A stretch of 64,000 nt of DNA from Pseudomonas sp. efr-133-TYG-5 (GTDB taxonomy: Bacteria > Pseudomonadota > Gammaproteobacteria > Pseudomonadales > Pseudomonadaceae), in contig NZ_JARVSM010000001.1 of assembly GCF_030209175.1 (NCBI RefSeq), positions 1,798,001-1,862,000 of the forward strand, in the 5' to 3' direction. Each line of letters starts with the position of its first letter. Position 1 is the first letter of the stretch. The notes below the pieces were generated by a model. The model saw only the letters and a list, made by a program, of their open reading frames with translations, was not told the DNA's origin and ran no database searches. Positions 1-10,400 of this stretch are shown here, piece by piece. The translations under genes were made by a program, and so were the position numbers.

Positions 1-930
1 AACATCACTGCTTTCGCAGGAATCAAGGGTGATGGAACCGTCCATGCCTGGGGCGCAGCAGTAAACGGGGGAACGACAAGTGCCGAGGTCAAGGCCATTA
101 CTGATGCTGTGAAGATAACCCCTGCGGGATCTGCCTTTGCAGTATTACTGGCCACGGGCCACGTCAAGGCCTGGGGCGTAGCCGATAGTGGCGGAACAGT
201 GCCTTCACCGATAAACACGCTCAACGATATCAACGATGTCATCGGCAATTTATATGCCTTCGCGGCCCACAGAGCCAACGGCACGGTAGTCGCTTGGGGC
301 AACGCAACCCTTGGCGGCACAGTACCGGCCGCCATTGCCGGCCTGACCAATATCACGCGACTTGCCTGTGCCACCAACTATTCATTCTGTGCCCTGCTCG
401 ACACCAAACAGGTCGTCGCCTGGGGGCCTGCGGCACAGGGAGGGAGCGTCCCTACGATGATTGCCTCCTTGACGGATATCTTTTCTGTTGTCGGAACCTG
501 GAGCGCCTTCGCAGCGCTGCGAGAAAACGGTCATGTGGTTGCATGGCCCGAGGTCGATCTCGCCGGCAAGGTGCCCGCAGCCATCGCGGCCCGGGATGAC
601 GTCGTTCAAATCGCCGCAACAGCCTTCGCATTTGCCGTGCTGTACAAGGATGGAACGGTGGCAGCATGGGGTAACGCAACGGTGGGCGGGGATACAACAC
701 CGGTCGCGGCGCAATTGACCGACGTCGTAGCGATCTACGCCAATACCCATGGTTTCACAGCGCTAACTGCTGACGGTCGAGTCGTAACCTGGGGACAAGC
801 CATAGGAGGTGGAGACAGCAGCACCGTACAGCCTCCACTCAACGGTACGGTTTCTTACCTCGCAACACCGGCTTCACGCGGACACGCGCTCATGGCCAGC
901 CGTTCGAGCAACTCAAAAACGTCGGTCTGA
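1..930 (+). CDS. RCC1-like repeat protein, 5' end missing
   Basis: The reading frame is open from the first base of the window, so the true start lies upstream and only the last 309 codons are present. The protein consists of repeats of about 47-50 residues, each with a core like 'vvaWGna..GG.vP..ia.ltdi', followed by hydrophobic 'a.ry.fcaLl.d..' segments. This pattern (W-G, G-G, P) resembles the beta-propeller blades of the RCC1 superfamily; in bacteria such proteins are often large and exported, with mostly unknown roles. No catalytic motif or C-terminal sorting signal is visible; the protein ends with a serine-rich tail. The neighbour on the other strand is the giant adhesin, but nothing links the two functionally. 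The repeat reading is firm; the family name is less certain. Confidence 0.7.
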   Translation, partial: NITAFAGIKGDGTVHAWGAAVNGGTTSAEVKAITDAVKITPAGSAFAVLLATGHVKAWGVADSGGTVPSPINTLNDINDVIGNLYAFAAHRANGTVVAWGNATLGGTVPAAIAGLTNITRLACATNYSFCALLDTKQVVAWGPAAQGGSVPTMIASLTDIFSVVGTWSAFAALRENGHVVAWPEVDLAGKVPAAIAARDDVVQIAATAFAFAVLYKDGTVAAWGNATVGGDTTPVAAQLTDVVAIYANTHGFTALTADGRVVTWGQAIGGGDSSTVQPPLNGTVSYLATPASRGHALMASRSSNSKTSV

Positions 931-1165
931 ACCGACCTCCTCGGTCTGGTCGAGCGGCACTCTTTCGAGAGTGTCGCTCAATTCTCACCACATAAGGAAA
1001 AGCGCCGATACGGAAAGTGACCATGTTTACTGGCCTGCTCCAATCCGGGAAAGCCACGCTCCCTTTCAACCGGGAGGCCGGATTTTTGGCTCTACCTTCT
1101 GCGAATGGGACTGAGCCTTCGGCACTGGTCGCTCCTACGCTTGGCGTGGCCAGCGGCCATGCAAG
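931..1165. other. Gene-free stretch with one hairpin
   Basis: This is the first part of the gap between the RCC1-like gene and the adhesin. A hairpin lies at 952-979 (arms gagcg-cactc and gagtg-cgctc around tttc), about 20 bases after the stop codon of the upstream gene. It has no T-tract, so it is only a weak terminator candidate. I see no coding signal here. Confidence 0.3.
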
Positions 1166-1376
1166 GTGTTCGGCGCTGGATCGCTTGGAACGCGGAGCGT
1201 CCCGGGCGGCGTTCCCACGCAGAGCGTGGGAACGATCAGGCGTCGCGATGAGCATTCGATAGTGGGCGTTCCCAGGCTTGGTGTGGCCATGCTGCCACGC
1301 CAGTGTTCGGCGCTGGATCGCGAGGAACGCGGAGCGTCCCGGGCGGCATTCCCACGCAGAGCGTGGGAACGATCAG
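1166..1376. repeat. Two 74-bp direct repeats with nested palindromes
   Basis: Copies at 1166-1239 and 1303-1376 are nearly identical and sit 137 bases apart. Each ends in a palindrome of the form 'ttcccacgc agagc gtgggaa' followed by cgatcag. Shorter degenerate copies of 'aacgatcag' follow at 1391-1399 and around 1412. The same word family recurs at 12797-12925, on the far side of the adhesin island. These look like dispersed, non-coding repeated palindromes of pseudomonads, distinct from the REP pairs elsewhere in the window. Confidence 0.75.
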
Positions 1377-1428
1377 ATACTGAGCGTGGAAACGATCAGG
1401 TGCAGACTTTGGAACGATCAAAATGGAG

Positions 1429-1466
1429 AAAACCCGCCATCGCGCGCAAACGCGGTGGCGGGTTTT
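1429..1466 (-). terminator. Terminator of the adhesin gene
   Basis: A long hairpin with arms 'aaaacccgccatcgcg' and 'cgcggtggcgggtttt' (one mismatch) lies 17 bases past the adhesin stop codon. Read on the minus strand it has A residues before the stem and T residues at its end, as expected for a Rho-independent terminator. Confidence 0.75.
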
Positions 1467-1483
1467 GTCGTTTCAGGCGTCGG

Positions 1484-4400
1484 TCACACGGTATCGACCT
1501 TCAGCGAATGGTCATTCAACATGCCGTTGATGATCGTCGCCGTGTCGTGGCCACCGGCAATCACCCCGCCCGCCCCCGGGGTCACGCCGTAGTGGCTGGC
1601 GAGGTTGACACCGGCCAGGTCGATGGTCTGGTTCGGCGTGGCGCCGGCCATGGCGCTGACGTCGATGCTGGTGACCAGTGACGCGCCACTGCCACTGACG
1701 GTGAAGTGCAGGTAGTCGTCCAGCGACGCCGCCGTGCCGTTTTCACCTTGCAGCAGTTGCGACAGGTCGAGCTTGTCGGTGCCGGGGGTGAAGTCGGTGA
1801 TGACATCGTGGCCGCTGTTGCCCTTGAGCCACTGGAAGGTGTCGGCCCCCGATCCGCCGGTCAGGGTGTTGTTGCCCATCCCGCCGATCAGCAGGTCGTC
1901 ACCGCCGCCGCCATTGAGGATGTCGTTGCCCAGGCCACCGGTGATCACGTTGTTATTGTTGTCGCCGGTGAGGGTGTCGTTGAAGTTCGAGCCGACCAGG
2001 TTTTCGATGCCGGTCAGGGTGTCGGTCCCGGCACCGACGGTGTTCTGCGCACCGAGCAGGCCCAGGTTGACCGTCACCCCGGCGGTGGCATGGGCGTAGC
2101 TGGCCGTGTCGTTGCCGGCGCCGCCGTCGAGCAGGTCGTTGCCCGGGCCGCTGTAGAGCAGGTCATTGCCGGCGCCGCCATGCAGCTCGTTGTTGCCCGA
2201 GCCGGCGGTGAGCACGTCGTTGCCATCGCCACCGTTGAGGATGTTGTCGCCATTGCCGGCCACCAACACGTCGTCCCCCGAGGTGCCGGTGAGGGTGTGA
2301 CCGTCCTGGTAGCTGATGGTCACCGCGGCGGAATCGCTGCCGCCATGGTTGTCGTTGGCGGTGTAGGTGCCATGGTAATCCGGGGTGAGGTCGTGCGCCC
2401 CGGCGTAGTTGACCGTCATGGTCAGTTGATAGTTTTCCGCAGCGTTGGGGTTGCTGCCGCTGCTGTTGCTGACGTTGGTCAGGTGAATCTGATACGTGCC
2501 ATCGGCGCCGGCGGTGATGGTGCCGCCGTCGGCGATGCTGACGAATGCGCCGCCGTTGACCGAGTACTCCATGGTGATGTGCCCGGCCGCCAGGTTGTGA
2601 TCCAGGTTGAGGGTTTCGCCCTGTTTCAGTTTGACGGTGATCAGGTCTTCATCGTTGGCATTGGCGTTGGTCACCGAACCGAGGTAGCCGCTGATCACCA
2701 GGACGGCGGTCATGGCGGCCGCGTTGGCAGCAAACGCACTGCGCACGTCCGGCAGGTTCTGGTTGGCGGCGTTGTTGACGTTGGTGCCGCTGAAGTTGAT
2801 CGCGCCGGTTCCGGTGAAATCCGCCCCCTTGGCCACCCAGCCGGTATTGAAGGTGGTCGGCGAAGCGTTGAGCGTGTCGCCGTTGGGGTCGCTGTCGTTG
2901 GCCAGCAGCAGCTCGCCCGGCACCACGATGTTGCCCGACAGCACGTTGGTGATGACATGGTCGTCGACCGCCACCGGTGGCGCGTTGGGGATCACTTTCA
3001 CGGTCAGCGTCGAGCTGGCGAGGTCGCCATCGTTATCGCTGACGGTGAAACCGATATTCTCGGTGATCACCACGGCAGTGGTTTTCTGCGAGGTGTAGCT
3101 GTAGTCACCGCTGTCGAGATTGATGACCAGGGTGCCGCTGTTGTTGGTGGCGATGCTCAACGTGTTGTTTGCCGTGTTGAACGTACCGTGGTTGGCGCCA
3201 CCTGTGGCGGTCAGCGAGCCTTGGCCGCTGAGGGCTTTCGGATCGTAGGTGTACGTGGTGCCGTCAATGACGATGGATTTGATGAAGCCGCCATCGGCAC
3301 CGAACGTGCCGCCCTCGCCCAGCAGCGAACCGGTGACCGGCGCGCCCATCACGGTACCGGACAGTACCGAGTTGAGCTGGTTGAGATCAGTCACCACCAC
3401 CGCGTTGGTGTTGGTGTGGCTGATGCCGTCATAGGCCAGCGGATCGAGGTTGGCATTGCTCACGCCGCTGCCGAGGCCGATCGCGTAGTTGCGGATGTTG
3501 TTGGCATCGAGGAAGCTTTTCAGCGTCGCTTCGTCGGCGGTGCCGATATCACCCTCGTTGGGTTTGCCGTCGGAGAAGAAGTAGCCGACGTTCTGCGCCC
3601 CGGTGAGTTTGCCCGCGGTGTTGAACGCGTTGTACATCGTCGCCACAGCGGCGTCGTAGTTGGTGCCGCCACCGGCGCTGAGACCGGCGAGCAGGGTCTT
3701 GGCCGTCGCCACGTCGACCCACACCGAGGTGCGGTCGGCAGCGTTGCTGCTGAAGGTGACGAGCTGCACTTTCACATCGCCGAGATCGTCGTACTTGTCG
3801 AGCAAGGCGCTGATCGCCTGCTTGGCCAGGTCCAGCCGCGACAGGCCCGGTACGCCGGAGGCGTCGGCCATGCTGCCGGAGATGTCGAGGACGATGAGCA
3901 CGTTGGAATCGATTTCCACCGCCGCCACCGAGCGATCCGAGGCCACCGCTTTCGGCACGTCGTCGACGATGTTGACCACGAGGGTGCTGGTGGTGCTGTT
4001 GCCCAGTGCGTCGGTGGCCTTGTAGGTGAAACTTTCGCTCAGGGTATTGGCGCCGTCGTTGGCGTTCGGCGTGGTTTTCGGCGCCGAGGTCAACGTGTAG
4101 GTGTAGGTGCCATCGGCGTTGAGCTGGATCTGCCCGTAGGCGCCGGTGGTGCTGCCGACCAGGCTGTAGGTCAGCGCACCGCTGCCACCGGTGACCGCGC
4201 CGACCAGCGTACCGCTGGCCGTTTCGCCGGTGTTGCCAGGGTCGCTGCCGGTGACCGTACCGGCGGCTAGGTCCTGGCCATCCTTGGTCAGATCGAGGGC
4301 TTTTTCGTAGACCGTCACGTCCTGGTCGACCGAGGCGACGAGTTTGCTGTCGGCGACGTTGATGGTGATGGTCGTGGTGCTTTCGTCGCCGTCACCGTCG

Positions 4401-7400
4401 CGAATGGTGTAGGTGAACGTGTCGGTGGCACCCGGTGGGCTCACCGAGTTCGGATTGCTGTGATAGACCGCGTTGCCGGCCGCATCCAGGGTCAGGTAGC
4501 CGTAGCTGCCGTTGATGTTGCTGTTGAGCCCGCCAATCGCCGAGGACGAGGTGTCCGCACCGGCACGCACGCCGACCACTGCACCGCCCGCCGCAGCGCC
4601 ATCGGCGCCGGTGACGTCGTTGCCGAGCACACTGACGTTGACGGTACCGCCCTCCGCCACCGAGCCGGTATCGGCCTTGGCGGTTGGCAGGTCGTCGATG
4701 ATATTGACGTTGATCTGGCCGCTGGCGCTGCTGCCGTCGGTATCGGTCGCCACCACATTGAGGTTTTCGCTGAGGCTGTTGGCGCCGTTGCCGCTCGGGT
4801 GGTTTTCGTTGTCGACCAGGGTGTAGCTGTAGCTGACCACGCCGGTCGCCGGGTTGTAGCCGGTGACGACGAAGGTGCTGCCCAGCGGTGTGGTGATCGA
4901 CTGCGGGAAACCGGCGGCCACGCCATTGGTGACCACGGCGATGCCGCCGACCGTGAGCGTTTGCAAGCCGTCGAGGGCGGTGACGGTGAAGGTGCCGCTC
5001 TGGGTCAGCGCCGGGGTATTGGGGCTGGTGCCGTCGCTGAGATTCTTCTCGTAGACGGTGAGTTCGCCGCCATAGACGTCGAGGCCGTTGAGCAGCACCG
5101 GGTCGTCATTGTTGTGCACGTTGAGCACCAGGTTGGCGGTGCTGGTGTCGCCGTCGGCATCGGTCAAGGTGTAGCTGAAGGTTTCGGTGCCGTTACCGCC
5201 GCCGTGCAGCGCCTTGAAGTCGGCATCGCTGGTGTTGAGGGTGTAGGTGTACGTGCCGTTGGCGTTGAGCACCAGGGTGCCGTAGGTGCCGACGAACGTG
5301 CCGGGGGTGATCGGACCGGCATTCGGCCCGGTCGCCACCACGTCCGCGCCTTGCACGTCATTGCTCAGCACGTTGCCGCTGAGGGTCAACTGGGTTTCCG
5401 ACGCGGTCACGGCGTTGCTGTCGTTGAGTGCTTTCGGTACGTCGTCGACGATGCTGACATCGATGGTGCTGGTGACGACGTTGCCCAGCGAATCGGTGGC
5501 CTGATAGGTGAAGGTCTCGTGCAGGGTGTTGGCGCCGTCGTCGGCAAGCGGCGTGGTGCTGGCCGGTGAGGTCAGGGTGTAGGTGTAGGTGCCGTTGGGG
5601 TTGAGGACGATCTGCCCGTAGTTGCCGGTGGCGCTGCCGACCAGTGCATAGGTGATCGCGCCGACCGCGCCGGTGACCGAACCGACGAGGGTGCCGGACG
5701 CGGTCTCGCCGGTGCTGCTCGGATCGCTGCCGACCACGGTGCCGGCCGCCAGGTCCTGGCCATCCTTGTTCAGGTCGAGGGCTTTCTCGTAGACGGTGAC
5801 GTCACTGTCGCTGGTGGCTTTCAGGCAACTGTTGGAGACGTCGATGGTGATGGTCGTGGTGCTTTCATCGCCATCGGAATCACGCACGGTGTAGGTGAAC
5901 ACATCCACCGCGCCGGGGCCGCTGACGGCGTTCGGGTTGCTGTGATAGACCGCGTTGCCGTTGGCGTCCAGGGTCAGGTAGCCGTATGTGCCGTTGATGT
6001 TGCTGTTGAGCCCGCCGATGGCCGACGTCGAGGTGTCCGCGCCGGCACGGACACCGACGACTGCGCCGGTGACGGCCGGGCCGTCGGCGCCGCCGATGTC
6101 GTTGTCCAGCACGTTGCCGCTGACGGTACCGCCCTCCACCACCGACGCAGCGTCCGGATGGGCACTGGGCAGGTCATCGATGATGTTGACGTTGATCTGG
6201 CCGCTGGCGCTGCTGCCGTCGGTATCGGTCGCCACCACGTTGAAGTTCTCGGTGAGGCTGTTGGCACCGTTGCCGGTGGGATGCGCCTCATTGTCGACCA
6301 GGGTGTAGCTGTAGCTGACCACGCCGGTCGCCGGGTTATAGCCGGTGATGGTCAGGGTGCTGCCCAGCGGCGTGGTGATCGACTGCGGGAAACCGGCGGC
6401 CACGCCATTGGTCACCACAGCGATGCCACCGACCGTGAGGGTTTGCAGACCATCGAGGGCCGTGACGGTGAAGGTGCCGCTCTGGGTCAGCGCCGTGGCG
6501 TCGGGGCTGGTGCCGTCGCTGAGATTCTTCTCGTAGACAGTGAGTTCGCCACCGTTGACGTCGAGGCCGTTGAGATAGACCGGGTCGTCGTTGTTATGGA
6601 TCTGCAGCACCAGATTCGCGGTGCTGGTATCGCCGTCCGAATCGGTAAGGGTGTAGGTGAAAGTTTCGGTGCCGTTACCGCCGCCGTGCAGCGCTTTGAA
6701 ATCGGCATCGCTGGTGTTGAGGGTGTAGGTGTAGGTGCCGTTGGCGTTGAGGACCAGGGTGCCGTAGGTGCCGACGAAAGTGCCGGCAGTGATCGGCCCG
6801 GCGTTTTCGCCGGTCGGCACACGGTCGGCGCCTTGCACGTCATTGGTCAGGACGTTGCCGGTCAGGGTCAGGTTGGTTTCCGCTGCCGTGCCGGTGTTGC
6901 TGTCGTCGATGGCTTTGGGCAGATCGTCGACGATGTTCACATCCAGCGAAGCATTGGCGGTGGTGCCGTTGTCGTCAACGACCGTCACGGCAAACTGCTC
7001 GCTCAGCGTATTGGCGCCGTTGGCGGTTGGATGCGCTTCGTTGTCGACCAGGGTGTAGCTGTAGCTCACAACTCCGGTCGCGGCGTTGAAACCGGTAATG
7101 GTCAGGGTGCTGCCCAGCGGCGTCGTCACCGATTGCGGAAAGCCTGCGGCTACGCCATTGGTCACCACGGCAATACCACCGACGGTCAACGTGGTTACGC
7201 CGTCCAGCGCGGTGATCGTGAAGGTGCCGTTTTGCGTCAGCGCGGTGGTGTCCGGAGCGCTGCCGTCACTGAGGTTTTTCTCGTAGACCGTCAACTCACC
7301 GCCATTCACATCGAGGCCGTTGATGATCACCGGGTCGTCGTTGTTGTGGATCTGCAACACGAGGTTGGCGGTGCTGGTGTCGCCGTCCGAATCGGTCAGG

Positions 7401-10400
7401 GTGTAGGTGAAGGTCTCGGTGCCATTGCCGCCGCCGTGCAGCGCTTTGAAATCGGCATCGCTGGTGTTGAGCGTGTAGGTGTACGTGCCGTTGGCGTTGA
7501 GCACCAGGGTCCCGTAGGTACCGACGAAGGTGCCGGCAGTGATCGGCCCGGCGTTTTCGCCGGTCGGTACGCGGTCGGCGCCTTGCACGTCATTGGTCAG
7601 GACGTTGCCGGTCAGGGTCAGGTTGGTTTCCGCTGCCGTGCCGGTGTTGCTGTCGTCGATGGCCTTGGGCAGATCGTCGACGATGTTCACATCGAGGTTT
7701 GCATTCGCGGTGGTGCCGTTGTCGTCAACGACCGTCACGGCGAACTGCTCGCTCAGCGTGTTGGCGCCGTTGGCGGTTGGGTGCGCTTCGTTGTCGACCA
7801 GGGTGTAGCTGTAGCTCACGACACCGGTCGCAGCATTGAAACCGCTGATGGTCAGCGTGCTACCCAAAGGCGTCGTCACCGATTGCGGGAAGCCTGCGGC
7901 CACGCCGTTGGTCACCACGGCAATACCGCCGACGGTCAGCGTGGTCACGCCGTCCAGCGCGGTAATGGTGAAGGTGCCGTTTTGCGTTAGTGCGGTTGAG
8001 TCCGGAGCGCTGCCGTCATTGAGGTTTTTCTCGAAAACCGTCAGCTCGCCACCCGCGACGTTCAGCCCGTTGATGATCACCGGATCGTCGTTATTGTGAA
8101 TCTGCAGCACGAGGTTGGCGGTGCTGGTGTCGCCGTCCGAATCGGTAAGGGTGTAGGTGAAGGTTTCGGTGCCATTGCCGCCGCCGTGCAGCGCTTTGAA
8201 ATCGGCATCGCTGGTGTTGAGGGTGTAGGTGTAGGTGCCGTTGGCGTTGAGCACCAGGGTGCCGTAAGTACCGACGAAAGTGCCGGCAGTGATCGGCCCG
8301 GCGTTTTCGCCGTTCGGTACGCGGTCGGCGCCTTGCACGTCGTTGGTCAGGACGTTGCCGGTCAGGGTCAGGTTGGTTTCCGCCGCCGTGCCGGTGTTGC
8401 TGTCGTCGATGGCTTTGGGCAGATCGTCGACGATGTTGACGTCGAGGTTTGCGTTGGCGGTTGTGCCGTTGTCGTCAACGACCGTCACGGCAAACTGTTC
8501 GCTCAGCGTATTGGCGCCGTTGGCGGTTGGGTGTGCTTCGTTGTCGACCAGGGTGTAGCTGTAGCTGACAACTCCGGTCGCAGCATTGAAACCGGTAATG
8601 GTCAGCGTGCTACCCAAAGGCGTCGTCACCGATTGCGGGAAGCCTGCGGCCACGCCGTTGGTCACCACGGCAATACCGCCGACGGTCAGCGTGGTCACGC
8701 CGTCCAGCGCAGTGATGGTGAAGGTGCCGTTTTGCGTCAGCGCGGTTGAGTCCGGAGCGCTGCCATCGCTGAGGTTTTTCTCGAAAACCGTCAGCTCGCC
8801 ACCCGCGACGTTCAGCCCGTTGATGATCACCGGATCGTCGTTGTTGTGGATCTGCAAAACCAGATTCGCGGTGCTGGTATCGCCGTCCGAATCGGTAAGG
8901 GTATAGGTGAAGGTTTCGGTGCCATTGCCGCCGCCGTGCAGCGCTTTGAAATCGGCGTCGCTGGTGTTGAGCGTGTAGGTGTAGGTGCCGTTGGCGTTGA
9001 GCACCAGGGTACCGTAGGTACCGACGAAAGTGCCGGCAGTGATCGGCCCGGCGTTTTCGCCGGTCGGTACGCGGTCGGCGCCTTGCACGTCGTTGGTCAG
9101 GACGTTGCCGGTCAGGGTCAGGTTGGTTTCCGCTGCCGTGCCGGTGTTGCTGTCGTCGATGGCTTTGGGCAGATCGTCGACGATATTTACATCCAGCGAA
9201 GCGTTGGCGGTGGTGCCGTTGTCATCGACCACGGTCACGGCGAACTGTTCGCTCAGCGTGTTGGCGCCGTTGGCGGTTGGGTGCGCTTCGTTGTCGACCA
9301 GGGTGTAGCTGTAGCTGACAACTCCGGTGGCGGCGTTGAAGCCGGTGATGGTCAGGGTGCTGCCCAGCGGCGTTGTCACCGATTGCGGGAAACCGGCGGC
9401 CACACCATTGGTCACCACGGCAATGCCGCCGACGGTCAGCGTGGTCACGCCGTCCAGCGCGGTAATGGTGAAGGTGCCGTTTTGCGTCAGCGCGGTGGTG
9501 TCCGGAGCGCTGCCGTCGCTGAGGTTTTTTTCGTAGACGGTGAGTTCGCCGCCATTCACATCGAGGCCGTTGATGATCACCGGGTCGTCGTTGTTGTGAA
9601 TCTGCAGCACGAGGTTGGCGGTGCTGGTGTCGCCGTCCGAATCGGTAAGGGTGTAGGTGAAGGTTTCGGTGCCATTGCCGCCGCCGTGCAAGGCCTTGAA
9701 GTCGGCATCGCTGGTGTTGAGGGTGTAGGTGTAAGTGCCGTTGGCGTTGAGCACCAGGGTGCCGTAGGTACCGACGAAGGTGCCGGCAATCACCGGGCCG
9801 CTGTTGGGGCCAACGGGAATGCGGTCGGCACCCTGGATGTCGTTGGGCAACACATTGCCAGTGAGGGTCAGCAGGGTTTCCGAAGCGCTGTCGGGATTGC
9901 TGTCGTCGATGGCTTTTGGCACATCGTCGGTGATGTTGACGTCGAGCGTACCGGTGGCGCTGTCGCCATTGCTGTCGCCGGCAATCACGGTGAATTGTTC
10001 GCTGAGGCTGTTGGCGCCGTCACCCGCCGCGTGGGTTTCGTTGCCATTGAGGGTGTAGCTGTAGCTGACCGTGCCGGTGGCCGGGTTGTAGCCGTTGATG
10101 GTCAGGGTATTGCCCAGTTGTGTGGTGAGCGACTGCGGGAAGCTGATCGGCACGCCGCCGACGATGACATTGATGCCGCCGATGCTCAGGCTGGTCAGGC
10201 CGTCGGGGGCCGTGACGGTGAAACTGCCGCTCTGGGTCAGCGCACCGCTGTTGCTGGCCGAGCCGTCCGGCAGATTGGCCTCGTTGACGCTGAGTTCGCC
10301 GCCCGCCACAGCCAGGCCCGTAAGCGTCACAGGGTTGTTGACCGGCGGCACCACAGGGGCCGGCGTGTCATCGCCATTATCGATCACGGCGTTGTGCCGT

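Noticed and set aside
1166..1376. Direct repeats considered as a CRISPR array
   Set aside because: There are only two copies of 74 bases, each with an internal palindrome, and no cas genes or regular spacers.
1706..4270. 854-codon open frame on the plus strand opposite the adhesin
   Set aside because: It is antisense to a well-supported domain region, has a Val/Gly/Ala/Asp-rich low-complexity composition and arises from the codon bias of the adhesin. The same holds for the frames at 5942-7990 and 8846-11104, which even repeat with the 750-bp period.
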